Shown here: positions 1-8,367 of the stretch, in pieces
How the letters are laid out: every line of letters starts with the position of its first letter
Numbering within the stretch: the stretch's first letter is position 1
From: Nocardioides sp. TF02-7
GTDB taxonomy: Bacteria; Actinomycetota; Actinomycetes; Propionibacteriales; Nocardioidaceae
DNA: 64,000 nt
Assembly: GCF_022437945.1 (NCBI RefSeq)
Contig: NZ_CP092535.1
Span: forward strand, 3,782,001 to 3,846,000
Direction: 5' to 3'
Position numbers and translations under genes: made by a program
The notes under the pieces: generated by a model
Told to the model about the DNA's origin: nothing
Databases searched by the model: none
Seen by the model: the letters and a program-made list of their open reading frames with translations, nothing else

Positions 1-82
1 GCGTTCGCCCGCGCGTTCCGCGACGCGATCGCGCTCGACCCCCGCGAGACCGGGGGTCCCGTCCACGAAGGGTGCGCTGTAA
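1..82 (+). CDS. hisB: Imidazoleglycerol-phosphate dehydratase, C-terminal end (partial)
   Basis: This is the last part of HisB, which dehydrates imidazole glycerol phosphate in histidine synthesis. The first 18 codons read as ...RDAIALDPRETG, and after one frame change the sequence ends VPSTKGAL followed by TAA at 80-82. Both halves match the usual actinobacterial HisB tail. The break is an extra G in the G-run near 53-57. The gene starts before the window. It sits 3 bases upstream of hisH, as expected in a his operon. The call rests on a short tail, supported by its neighbours. Confidence 0.8.
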   Translation, partial: RSPARSATRSRSTPARPGVPSTKGAL

Positions 83-85
83 CCG

Positions 86-737
86 GTGGCTGACCGCAAG
101 CCCAGCGTCGTCGTCCTCGACTACGGCTCGGGCAACCTCCGCTCCGCCGTGCGCGCGTTCGAGCGCGCCGGCGGCGACGTCACGCTGACCGCCGACCTCG
201 ACACGGCGCTGGAGGCCGACGGCCTCGTCGTGCCCGGGGTGGGCGCGTTCGAGGCGTGCATGAACGGACTCCGCGCGATCCGCGGCGAGCGGGTGATCGC
301 CCGCCGGCTCTCCGGCGGTCGCCCGGTGCTCGGCATCTGCGTCGGCATGCAGATCCTCTTCGAGCGCGGGATCGAGCACGGCGTCGAGACCGCGGGTTGC
401 GGCGAGTGGCCCGGCGTCGTCGAGCGGCTCCAGGCCCCGGTCGTGCCGCACATGGGGTGGAACACCGTCCACGCCGCCGACGGCACCCGCCTGTTCGCCG
501 GCATCGAGGACGAGCGGTTCTACTTCGTCCACTCCTACGGCGTCCGCGACTGGTCGCTGGTCACCAACGACCGCACGCCGGACTCCCCACCAGCCGCTGG
601 TCACCTGGGCCGAGCACGGCGGCGACCGGTTCGTCGCCGCCGTCGAGAACGGCCCCCTCAGCGCCACCCAGTTCCACCCCGAGAAGTCCGGCGACGCCGG
701 CGCCCAGCTGCTCCGCAACTGGGTCACGAGCCTCTGA
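86..737 (+). CDS. hisH: Imidazole glycerol phosphate synthase, glutaminase subunit (one indel)
   Basis: HisH releases ammonia from glutamine and passes it to HisF. The N-terminus (VVVLDYGSGNLRSA) and the class I amidotransferase nucleophile motif GICVGMQILFE, with the catalytic Cys, are in the first frame. After an extra C in the run near 587-590 the second frame continues QPLVTWAEHGGDRFVAAVE and then FHPEKSG, which carries the catalytic His and Glu. The corrected protein is about 216 residues, normal for HisH. The start is GTG at 86, just after hisB. The indel is probably a sequence error, because both halves are fully conserved. Confidence 0.93.
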
Positions 738-748
738 AAGCGACGGTC

Positions 749-1483
749 ATGCCTGACTACCTCGAGCTCCTGCCCGCCGTGGACATCAAGGGCGGCCAGG
801 CCGTCCAGCTGGTGCAGGGCGTGAACGGGTCGGAGAAGCGGTTCGGCGACCCGCTGGAGGCGGCCATGCGCTGGCAGGAGGCCGGCGCGGAGTGGCTGCA
901 CCTGGTCGACCTCGACGCCGCGTTCGGCACCGGCGAGAACCGCCGGTTCCAGGCCGAGATCGTCGGCCGGCTCGACATCAAGGTGGAGATGAGCGGCGGC
1001 ATCCGCGACGACGAGTCGCTGGAGGCCGCGATGGCCACCGGCTGCCGCCGGGTCAACATCGGCACCGCCGCGCTCGAGCAGCCCGAGTGGTGCGCCCGCG
1101 CGATCGCGACGTACGGCGACCGCGTTGCGGTGGGTCTCGACGTCCGGGGCCGCACCCTGGCCGCGCGCGGCTGGACCCGGGAGGGCGGCGACCTCTACGA
1201 GACCCTGGCCCGGCTCGACTCCGAGGGCTGCGCGCGCTACGTCGTGACCGACGTCAACAAGGACGGCATGCTGCAGGGCCCCAACCTGCAGCTGCTCCGC
1301 GACGTCTGCGCCGCCACCGACCGGCCGGTCGTCGCGTCCGGCGGCGTGACCACGCTCGACGACATCCGGGCGCTGATGGAGCTGGTGCCGCTGGGCGTCG
1401 AGGGCGCCATCGCCGGGACGGCGCTCTACACCGGGCAGTTCACGCTCGAGGACGCGCTCGCGCTGACCAAGGGCACGGCGTGA
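749..1483 (+). CDS. priA: Bifunctional HisA/TrpF isomerase (PriA)
   Basis: This (beta-alpha)8 barrel of 244 residues isomerises ProFAR in histidine synthesis. In actinobacteria it usually also isomerises phosphoribosylanthranilate in tryptophan synthesis. The start LELLPAVDIKGGQAVQLVQG carries the N-terminal catalytic Asp, and VVTDVNKDGMLQGPN carries the second catalytic Asp. The motifs SGGI and ASGGV bind the two phosphates. It begins 11 bases after hisH and its stop overlaps the hisF start. No separate trpF is seen near trpCBA at 19.7-22.5 kb, which fits the dual role. The dual activity itself is inference from the family. Confidence 0.93.
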   Translation: MPDYLELLPAVDIKGGQAVQLVQGVNGSEKRFGDPLEAAMRWQEAGAEWLHLVDLDAAFGTGENRRFQAEIVGRLDIKVEMSGGIRDDESLEAAMATGCRRVNIGTAALEQPEWCARAIATYGDRVAVGLDVRGRTLAARGWTREGGDLYETLARLDSEGCARYVVTDVNKDGMLQGPNLQLLRDVCAATDRPVVASGGVTTLDDIRALMELVPLGVEGAIAGTALYTGQFTLEDALALTKGTA

Positions 1484-2250
1484 CCCTCGCGGTGCGGGTG
1501 ATCCCGTGCCTCGACGTCGACGCCGGCCGGGTCGTCAAGGGGATCAACTTCCGCGAGCTGCGCGACGCCGGTGACCCGGTCGAGCTGGCGCGCACCTACG
1601 ACGCCGAGGGCGCCGACGAGCTGACGTTCCTCGACATCTCCGCCTCCCACGAGGGGCGCGCCACGACGATGGAGATCGTCGCCGCGACCGCGGAGCAGGT
1701 GTTCATCCCGCTGACCGTCGGTGGCGGCGTCTCGTCGGTGGCCGACGTCGACCGGCTGCTGCGGGCCGGCGCCGACAAGGTGGCGGTCAACACGGCCGCC
1801 ATCCAGCGGCCCGAGCTGGTCGCCGAGATCGCCGACCGGTTCGGCAACCAGGTGCTGGTGCTGTCGGTCGACGCCCGCCGGGTGACGGGGGAGGGCCGCA
1901 CCGACTCCGGGTTCGAGGTCACCACCCACGGCGGCCGGAAGTCGGCCGGGCTCGACGCGGTCGCGTGGGCGGCGCGGGCCTGCGAGCTCGGTGCGGGCGA
2001 GATCCTGCTCAACGCGATGGACGCCGACGGGACCGAGGACGGCTTCGACCTCGAGCTGATCGAGGCCGTGCGCCGCGAGGTCACCGTCCCGGTGATCGCC
2101 TCCGGCGGCGCCGGTGCGGCCGAGCACTTCCCGCCCGCGGTCGACGCGGGCGCGGACGCCGTGCTGGCGGCGACGATCTTCCACTTCGGCAAGGTGCGGG
2201 TGGCCGAGGTCAAGACGGCACTGTCGGAGGCCGGGCACCCGGTGCGCTGA
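1480..2250 (+). CDS. hisF: Imidazole glycerol phosphate synthase, cyclase subunit
   Basis: HisF is the cyclase partner of HisH and makes imidazole glycerol phosphate and AICAR. The protein is an intact 256-residue barrel. It opens LAVRVIPCLDVDAGRVVKG, with the first catalytic Asp in CLDVD. LTVGGGV and the later VIASGGAG bind phosphate, and ILLNAMDADGTEDGFD contains the second catalytic Asp region. The GTG start overlaps the priA stop by 4 bases, so the two are probably translationally coupled. No indel is needed here. Confidence 0.96.
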   Translation: MTLAVRVIPCLDVDAGRVVKGINFRELRDAGDPVELARTYDAEGADELTFLDISASHEGRATTMEIVAATAEQVFIPLTVGGGVSSVADVDRLLRAGADKVAVNTAAIQRPELVAEIADRFGNQVLVLSVDARRVTGEGRTDSGFEVTTHGGRKSAGLDAVAWAARACELGAGEILLNAMDADGTEDGFDLELIEAVRREVTVPVIASGGAGAAEHFPPAVDAGADAVLAATIFHFGKVRVAEVKTALSEAGHPVR

Positions 2251-2305
2251 GGCGGCGGGCGCGCCTCGTCATCCCTGGCACCGGGGTGTGGGAGGCTCTG
2301 CGGCC

Positions 2306-3454
2306 ATGAGGTCTCGGCTTCGGTTGCTGGTCGGTGTGGTGGCGTTGCTCCTGGTGGTCCCGATGACCGCCGCGGGTGCGGAGGACGCGGAGGACTCGCG
2401 GGACCGGGTCGTCCACCCGATCGCCCCGCGCGGGATGAACGCCCCGCAGCTGTTCACCTTCGGCTCGCTCGCCCTGCCGCGCACCACCAACGGCCCCAAC
2501 GACCTGGCGATCGCCAGCCGGGGCCGGCGGGCGGTCATCGTCGCCGACGACTACCTCCAGGTCGTCGAGCTGCATGGTTCGCGGATGGTGCTCGGCGGTC
2601 GCACCACCGCGGCCTTCGGGGAGCAGGTCGCGCTCAGCAAGGACGGCACCACGGCGTACGTGCTCAGCGACGGCGACCAGCTGTTCGTGGTCAACGTCGC
2701 CGCCAAGCGCCCGAAGGTGGTCCGCCAGCTCCGGCGGGGTGCCTTCGCCCCGTCGCACGCCTTCGACATCGCCGTCACCCCGAACGGCAGGATGCTGCTC
2801 GTCAAGCACGGCTTCGTCCTCGGCGGTCACGGCAAGGGGAAGGGCATCGCGACCCTGTCGCTGGTCAAGCCCCGCAAGCCGAAGCTGGTGCGCCGCAACC
2901 GGTTGGCCGAGTGGGGCGGCGACGTCGAGGTCGCCCGCAACGGCAAGCTGGTGGTGACCACCTCACGCACCGTCGACGACTACGTGCTGATCCACGGCGT
3001 CCGCAAGAAGGGCCGGCTCAAGCTGGCGAAGCGGCTGCGCCTGCCGTTCGCACCCGACGGCATCGCGATCACCCGCGACAGCCGCACCGCCTACGTCAGC
3101 TCGTCGATGACCGAGTCGCCAGGGCGGATCGCGCGGATCGACCTGCGCAAGCGCCGGCTCGTGAAGGTCGTCGACCCCCCGCTCTTCGAGGACGGCACCG
3201 ACATCGCGGTGGCTCCCGACGGTCGCGCCGTGCTCGCCACGATGTGGGGCGGGGCCTCGACCGGCACCCCGTCGCTCCTCGCGCTCGACGCCCCCGGCCT
3301 GAGCTCGGGCTTTGTCGGGGCCGGCGAGGCGCTCTACGCGCCGCAGGCGGTGGAGGTCTCGATGGCCGGCAGCACTCGGGGCCGCTACTACGTGCTCTCC
3401 TACGTCGGCATCGAGGGCGGCCGGCCGCACCTCCACGGCTTCACCTACCACTAG
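2306..3454 (+). CDS. Secreted beta-propeller-like protein of unknown function
   Basis: The 382-residue product starts with a clear signal peptide (basic MRSRLR, a hydrophobic stretch to about residue 22, then an Ala-rich cleavage region ending near AGAEDA). The rest is a series of repeated blades such as VALSKDGTTAYVLSDG, IAVTPNGRMLLVKHG, IAITRDSRTAYVSSS and IAVAPDGRAVLATMW. These are the pattern of YVTN/WD40-like beta-propellers. No catalytic residues stand out, so I assign no function. It lies 55 bases after hisF and 6 bases before rnz on the same strand. It is unlikely to belong to histidine synthesis. Confidence 0.75.
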   Translation: MRSRLRLLVGVVALLLVVPMTAAGAEDAEDSRDRVVHPIAPRGMNAPQLFTFGSLALPRTTNGPNDLAIASRGRRAVIVADDYLQVVELHGSRMVLGGRTTAAFGEQVALSKDGTTAYVLSDGDQLFVVNVAAKRPKVVRQLRRGAFAPSHAFDIAVTPNGRMLLVKHGFVLGGHGKGKGIATLSLVKPRKPKLVRRNRLAEWGGDVEVARNGKLVVTTSRTVDDYVLIHGVRKKGRLKLAKRLRLPFAPDGIAITRDSRTAYVSSSMTESPGRIARIDLRKRRLVKVVDPPLFEDGTDIAVAPDGRAVLATMWGGASTGTPSLLALDAPGLSSGFVGAGEALYAPQAVEVSMAGSTRGRYYVLSYVGIEGGRPHLHGFTYH

Positions 3455-3460
3455 GCGCCG

Positions 3461-4372
3461 GTGACCGTCCGCGAGCTCGTCGTCCTCGGCACCGCGTCGC
3501 AGGTGCCGACCAGGACCCGCGCGCATCACGGTGCGCTGCTGCGGTGGGACCGCGAGGTCGTGCTGTTCGACCCCGGGGAGGGGACGCAGCGGCAGCTCAC
3601 GCTGGCGGGCGTCTCCGCGGGGAGCATCACCCGGATCTGCATCACCCACCTGCACGGCGACCACTGCCTCGGCCTGCCCGGCGTGCTGCAGCGGATGCTG
3701 CTCGACGGCGCCCGGCAGCCGGTCGACCTCTACTACCCGGCGTCCGGACAGGAGTACGTCGACCGGCTCCGGCGGGCCAGCGCGGTCGCCGCGACCCCGG
3801 AGGTGCGGGAGCACCCGGTGTCAGCCGATGGGGTCGTCGACCGCTGGCCCGGGTTGACGCTCGAGGCACGCGCCCTCGACCACCGGATCGACGCCTACGG
3901 CTGGCGCCTGCAGGAGCCGGACGGTCGGCGGATGCTGTCCGACCGGCTCGACGCCCTGGGGATCGCGGGGCCGGCCGTCGGCGAGCTGGCGCGGGCCGGG
4001 CGCCTGGAGGTCGGCGGCCGGGTGGTCACCGCCGAGGAGGTCAGCGAGCCGCGGCCGGGACAGTCGTTCGCGTTCGTGATGGACACGCGGCTGTGCTCCG
4101 GTGCCCGCGAGCTCGCGCAGGGCGTCGACCTGCTGGTCACCGAGTCGACGTTCCTCGCCTCCGAGGAGGACCTCGCCGAGAAGTACGCCCACCTCACGGC
4201 GGCCCAGGCCGGCACGCTGGCCTGGGAGGCCGGCGTACGCCGCCTCGTGCTGACCCACTACTCCGGCCGCCACCCCGACGAGTCGGTCTTCGAGGCCGAG
4301 GCGCGGCTGCACCACCCCGACGTGCACGCCGCACGCGACCTCGACCGGGTACCGGTGCCGCCGCGGCGCTGA
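3461..4372 (+). CDS. rnz: Ribonuclease Z-type metallo-beta-lactamase fold hydrolase
   Basis: RNase Z trims the 3' ends of tRNA precursors and is a zinc enzyme of the metallo-beta-lactamase superfamily. The 303-residue protein has VVLGTASQVPTRTRAHHGAL at the N-terminus and the zinc motif ITHLHGDHCLGLPG near residues 65-78. A later Asp occurs in FVMDTR and the final His in LVLTHYSGRH, followed by PDESVFEAEA. Length and motif order fit the short bacterial RNase Z group. The start is GTG, 6 bases after the propeller gene. Other MBL-fold hydrolases are possible, but the HLHGDH and THYSxRH pair favours RNase Z. Confidence 0.88.
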   Translation: MTVRELVVLGTASQVPTRTRAHHGALLRWDREVVLFDPGEGTQRQLTLAGVSAGSITRICITHLHGDHCLGLPGVLQRMLLDGARQPVDLYYPASGQEYVDRLRRASAVAATPEVREHPVSADGVVDRWPGLTLEARALDHRIDAYGWRLQEPDGRRMLSDRLDALGIAGPAVGELARAGRLEVGGRVVTAEEVSEPRPGQSFAFVMDTRLCSGARELAQGVDLLVTESTFLASEEDLAEKYAHLTAAQAGTLAWEAGVRRLVLTHYSGRHPDESVFEAEARLHHPDVHAARDLDRVPVPPRR

Positions 4373-4431
4373 GCGGGGCTGGGTCGAGCCGCTGGGGGTT
4401 TGCGGGCGTCGACCTCGGGCACCGCCTCCTC

Positions 4432-4831
4432 ATGGCCGACGACACGCCCGCCCGGAAGTTCGCCTCCGCCCTCCAGCAGCTGGAGTCCTCCGGCGACACC
4501 GACGCCCCTGCTCGGCCTCTTCGCCGACGACGCCGAGCTGCTCCGCCCCGAGGTCGCCGCGCGCGGCTCGTCGACCAGCGACCCGGCGGCGTACTGGCAG
4601 GCCTACCTCGACCAGTTCGACGAGATCAGCACTGATTTCGACACCGTCCGCGAGGCGCCCCGCGCCGCCTGGCTCGAGTGGCACTCGACCGGCCGGCTGA
4701 GCACCGGACGCGACGTCAGCTACTCCGGCGTCTCCCTGCTCGACCTCGACGACGACGGCCGGGTCACCCGGTTCGCCACCTACTACGACACCGCTGCGTT
4801 CCTCGAGCCGGCGGACCGCGGCGACTCGTGA
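4432..4831 (+). CDS. NTF2-like (SnoaL-type) fold protein (one indel)
   Basis: The reconstructed 132-residue protein begins ARKFASALQQLESSGDTDAL and continues LGLFADDAELLRPEV after one frame change. It ends TRFATYYDTAAFLE. The pattern of an N-terminal helix, F-A-D-D-A, a middle W (AYWQAYLDQF) and a C-terminal R-F-x-x-Y-Y-D is typical of the nuclear transport factor 2/SnoaL superfamily. Members range from small hydrolases to polyketide cyclases, so no substrate can be named. An extra C near 4506-4509 breaks the frame. It follows rnz by 59 bases. Confidence 0.7.
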
Positions 4832-4888
4832 GCGCCGAAACGGGCAGGCTCGGCGCCGTCGGAGTTCCTCCTGGGGGAGGATGCGCCC

Positions 4889-5087
4889 ATGTACTTCGAC
4901 AACAAGCCGTGCCAGGTCTGCGGCTCCGAGGTGAAGCTGCAGGCGCGTGAGGTGCCGGACGCCTCGGGCAGCGAGCCTGTCGGTGCACCCCGACGGCGTG
5001 GTCGGCGATGCCGACCCCACGGTGGACGAGCGAGTCTGCAGCAACTCCGACTGCCCGAGCCACGAGGAGGGCGGTCCGACGTCGTGA
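4889..5087 (+). CDS. Small zinc-ribbon protein (one indel)
   Basis: This short protein of about 65 residues starts MYFDNKPCQVCGSEV, with a CxxC pair, and after a frame change ends RVCSNSDCPSHEEGG, with a CxxxxC pair. The two Cys pairs form a plausible zinc ribbon. The frame change lies near 4975 and is most simply an extra C. A GGGGGAGG ribosome-binding sequence lies about 10 bases before the ATG. No partner or function can be named. A 46-bp palindrome follows its stop after 26 bases. Confidence 0.6.
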
Positions 5088-5113
5088 GCGCTCCCACGGA
5101 CGGTGTAGCCGAG

Positions 5114-5159
5114 GACGTCATACGAATCGGGGGCTATAGCCCACGATTCGTATGACGTC
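5114..5159. repeat. 46-bp palindrome, copy 1
   Basis: The arms GACGTCATACGAATCG (5114-5129) and its exact reverse complement (5144-5159) flank the inner palindrome GGGCTATAGCCC (5131-5142). Only the position pair 17/30 is unpaired. The same 46-base layout recurs at 31889-31934 and 57000-57045. It lies between the zinc-ribbon gene and the VOC gene. It is not followed by a T-run. Confidence 0.92.
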
Positions 5160-5254
5160 TCGCGTGCGCTGCGCCTGTCCCTCCTCGGGGCCCGGCGGGC
5201 GACGGCCAGACCCTGCAGCGCCGATGCCGATCCCCAGCCGGCTCGCCGAGGGGC

Positions 5255-5284
5255 TTGGCCTGCACCCCGATCGCTGGTTACGTT
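5255..5284 (+). promoter_or_regulatory. Putative leaderless promoter of the VOC gene
   Basis: TTGGCC (5255-5260), an 18-base spacer, and TACGTT (5279-5284) match the -35 and TANNNT -10 pattern. The ATG at 5292 follows after 7 bases, so transcription would begin at or next to the start codon. Confidence 0.5.
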
Positions 5285-5291
5285 GGAACCG

Positions 5292-5888
5292 ATGCCTGTC
5301 ATCGACCACTTGGATCTCGGCGCGGCGGACCTGGCGGCGGCGGAGGCGTTCTACGCCGCACTCGGCGTGAGTGGCCTGGTCCGGGTCCGGGCCGCGGAGA
5401 CCGCACCGACCGGCTTCGAGGGGTTCACCCTCTCCTTCGTCCTCGCCCAGCCGGGCGACGTCGACATGCTCGTGGAGCGGGCCTTGAACGCCGGCGCCAC
5501 GTCCCTCAAGCCGGCCAAGAAGTCGCTGTGGGGCTACGGCGCGGCGTTCCAGGCGCCCGACGGCACCGTCTGCACCGTGGCGTCGTCGTCGAAGAAGGAC
5601 ACCGCGCCGGCCACGGGGCGGGTCGACGACGTCGTGCTCCAGCTCGGCGTCGCCGACGTGGCCGCGACCAAACGCTTCTACGCCGACCGCGGCTTCACCG
5701 TCGCCAAGAGCTTCGGCCGCAAGTACGCCGAGCTCGACACCGGTCCGGTCACGCTCACCCTCAACAAGCCGGGTGACCTCGCCAAGGCCGTCGGTGTGTC
5801 GGCGGACGGGACCGATCCCGCGCGCCTCGTCATCCACGGCGACGCAGGCTCGTTCACCGACCCCGACGGCTTCGTCTGGAGCGCGTGA
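5292..5888 (+). CDS. VOC (glyoxalase/bleomycin-resistance fold) protein with two modules
   Basis: The 198-residue protein contains two paired beta-alpha-beta-beta-beta modules. Each opens in the usual VOC style: IDHLDLGAADLAAAEAFYAALG near residue 3, and VVLQLGVADVAATKRFYADRG near residue 113. Each ends with a D-P-D-G or A-P-D-G turn (FQAPDGTVCT; FTDPDGFVWS). Such proteins bind a metal in many families, but no specific substrate can be deduced. I chose the ATG at 5292 over an earlier in-frame TTG because a -10 hexamer sits 7 bases upstream. The stop overlaps the next start (TGATG). Confidence 0.85.
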   Translation: MPVIDHLDLGAADLAAAEAFYAALGVSGLVRVRAAETAPTGFEGFTLSFVLAQPGDVDMLVERALNAGATSLKPAKKSLWGYGAAFQAPDGTVCTVASSSKKDTAPATGRVDDVVLQLGVADVAATKRFYADRGFTVAKSFGRKYAELDTGPVTLTLNKPGDLAKAVGVSADGTDPARLVIHGDAGSFTDPDGFVWSA

Positions 5889-6307
5889 TGGCGAAGGACA
5901 GCGACACCGCACCCAAGCTGCTCTCCGGCGGCAATCCTCAGATCCCCAAGGGCGATGGCGACGGCCCCGTCCAGGACTACATCGCGGCCATGCCGGGGTG
6001 GAAGAGCAGCGTCGGCAAGCGCCTCGACCGGATCGTCACCGAGGCGACGCCCGACCTGCGCAAGGCCGTGAAGTGGAACCAGCCGTTCTACGGCACCGAC
6101 GACAACGGCTGGTTCCTGTCGTTCCGCTGCTACACGAAGTACGTGCAGGTCCAGCTCCTCAACGGAGCCGAGCTCGACCCGGTCCCGCCGAAGGAGTCGA
6201 AGCACCCGCGTGTGCGCTACCTCGACCTCCACGAGGACGACGACCTCGACGAGGACCAGCTCAGGTCGTGGGTCGACCAGGCGCGACGGCTGCCGGGCGA
6301 CCACTGA
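5888..6307 (+). CDS. DUF1801-family protein
   Basis: The 139-residue protein has the DUF1801/YdhG-like layout: VQDYIAAMPGWKSSVGKRLD, then IVTEATPDLRKAVKWNQPFYG, then WFLSFRCYTKYVQVQLLNG. The family has no firmly known enzyme activity. It overlaps the VOC gene by TGATG and is therefore probably co-transcribed with it. It converges on the DUF429-RelA/SpoT gene, whose stop lies 29 bases away on the other strand. Confidence 0.82.
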   Translation: MAKDSDTAPKLLSGGNPQIPKGDGDGPVQDYIAAMPGWKSSVGKRLDRIVTEATPDLRKAVKWNQPFYGTDDNGWFLSFRCYTKYVQVQLLNGAELDPVPPKESKHPRVRYLDLHEDDDLDEDQLRSWVDQARRLPGDH

Positions 6308-6335
6308 CGACCGACGCGGAAGTGCGCCGACCGAG

Positions 6336-8123
6336 TCACCCCTCGCCGCGCATCTTCGCCAACCTCGCCCGCAGCAGCCCCCGCCCGGTGCGCGTTGGCG
6401 CGCAGGTCGACGTAGGTGTCGCCGTAGGTCCAGAGCAGGGCGTCGTCGAGGCGGCGGACGGCGCCGGGCGGGTAGCGGTAGTCCATCCGCTCCATCAGCG
6501 GTGGCGGTGTCGACCGAGCGCAGGGTCTCGCCGAGCTGGGCGAGGGAGGTGATGCCGAGCTCGAGGACGACGCCGGCGATCCAGGCGTAGTGGTCGGTGC
6601 GCGACCAGCCGGCGTCGGCGTACTGCCCGGCGAGGAACGCCGCGAGCTCCCGCGGGTGGATCCGCGGGTCGTCGTCCTCCGGCTCGGGCCCGGAGCCGGG
6701 GGCGCCTTCGCGGAGCCGGTCGCGGATCTTGGAGAACTCGCGGTCGGCGAGCTCGAGCAGCCCGGCGGCGAGGGTGAACCGGCGGTCGAACTCCGGCCGG
6801 TGCTCCGCCGGCAGCGACCCCTTGTAGCGGATGTCGTGCTCGAACTCCGCCCACGCGTGCTGCAGCACCGTGCGGATCTGCACCTGAGCGGTGTGGCCGC
6901 GCAGCACGTCGTACGCCGGCTCGGTCTCCTGCTCCTCGTCGAGGCTCACCAGCAGGTGGCGGCTGGCGTAGCCGAACCGGCCCTCGCTCGCCGTCTCCTG
7001 GCCGAGGTCGCGGTCGTCGTGCACGACGACCTGGTCGTCGAGCAGGTCGACCACTGCCTGCACGTCGCTGTGCACGTAGGTGATGACCCGAACACCGATC
7101 TGGTCGGTGATCTCGGTGAGCGGGTCGGCGTAGGTCGGCCGGCCGTCGACGGTGCGCGCGGCCTTGGCGGCGAACGACGCGATCGACTTCGCGCGGCCGC
7201 TGACCGTCAGGTAGTTGATGCCGGCGTCGTCGAGGACCGACGTCACCAGCTCCACGAACAGGTCGGCGGCCCGCCGCAGCTCGGGGTGGCGCTCGGCGTA
7301 CTCCCGCACCGCCGCGCCTGGGTCCCGGGCCTCGGGCTGCGTGCCCCTGCCGCGCGGCGTCGGCACCAGGTCGTGGGGGAGGGCCGGGGTGACGATGTAG
7401 CCGGTCTGGAGGTCCCCGTACGTCGTGGTGAGGTCGGGTCGCCGGGTGGCGAAGAGCCCGATGTAGGCGCAGACGACGGCGTCGACCTGGTCCTCGACCG
7501 CCCGCAGCTCGCTCTTGCGGCCCGCCCGCTCGACCGCGGTGCGCAGCAGCCGCCAGGGCCGCGGTCCGCCGGGCTCCTGCGGCCGGCCGTCGACCAGGAG
7601 CGGGGGATCGGCGGTGGCGAGCCCCTCGAGCAGGCCGACCAGCACGAGCAGCTCGGCGCGCAGCTGCTCGAGGTCGCGGCCGGACTTGTGCTTGTACTTC
7701 AGCGTCCGCCCGAGGTGGAACAGCGCGATCGTCGCGGGGTGCGGGTAGACCTCGATCGCCCGGCGCGGCCGGTTGGACCGGGGGTCGATGTCGAGGCCGA
7801 GCCGCGCCGCGATCCGGGCCCCGCGCGGCTGGTCGCGGAACTCCGGCTTGCCGGTGTTGGACGGGTGTGCGCCGGCGTCGAACCGGGCGAAGTCCTTGTT
7901 GAGCGCTGCCTCCGCGGGCCGGCTGCCGGTCGGGTTGGCCACCACCAGGGGGTGCGTCGATCGCGACCAGGCAGTCCCCGTCGGTGTAGGGCGCGATCGC
8001 GTCGACCACCTCGTCGTCGGTCTGCGCGGCCGACACGTGCACCAGGTGGCCGTCGGCGTCGAGGACGGCAATGCCGGTGGGCCTGCGGTCGCCCCATGCG
8101 AGGTCGACACCGACGAAGTGCAT
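6336..8123 (-). CDS. DUF429 - RelA/SpoT synthetase fusion protein (three indels)
   Basis: The reconstructed 594-residue protein has two parts. Residues 1 to about 245 are DUF429, a predicted RNase H-fold nuclease family (FVGVDLAWG, LVAIDAPL, IEVYPHPATIALF, EDQVDAVVCAYIGL). Residues about 280-440 are a RelA/SpoT (p)ppGpp synthetase domain: GRAKSIASFAAKAAR, then EITDQIGVRVITYV, then RFGYASRHLLVSL, then AQVQIRTVLQHAWAEFEHD. A helical C-terminal part ends RARLAKMRGEG. The glutamate usual in the ExQIRT-type motif is Gln here. Frame changes lie at the G-run 7948-7952, near 6497 and at the C-run 6378-6382. The ATG at 8123 opens the DUF429 core. A role in alarmone signalling or defence is inference. 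Confidence 0.8.
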
Positions 8124-8174
8124 GCCCGAAGACTGCCGTACGGCGGGGCGCCGTACCACCTGGCGGCGTCGCCC

Positions 8175-8203
8175 TTGACACGTCCGCAGCGAGTCGGTTG
8201 AGT
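8175..8203 (+). promoter_or_regulatory. Possible promoter of the SGNH esterase gene
   Basis: A perfect -35 hexamer TTGACA (8175-8180) is followed after 17 bases by TTGAGT (8198-8203), a weak -10. It lies in the 244-base divergent region between the DUF429-RelA/SpoT gene and the esterase gene. The rest of that region holds nothing else I can support. Confidence 0.3.
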
Positions 8204-8367
8204 GTGCCGGCCGTCACTGTTCCACGCTGTTCGACGATGTCGAGGGCAGGCTGCGAGGTCTGAGCGCCGGCGACCCGACCCTGCCCTCCCTGGTCCGTGC
8301 CGATCCCGACCGGACCCGTCCCGTGCCCGCCGGCTGCTGCCGCGCGGGGCGCGAGAAAGGCTCAGTG

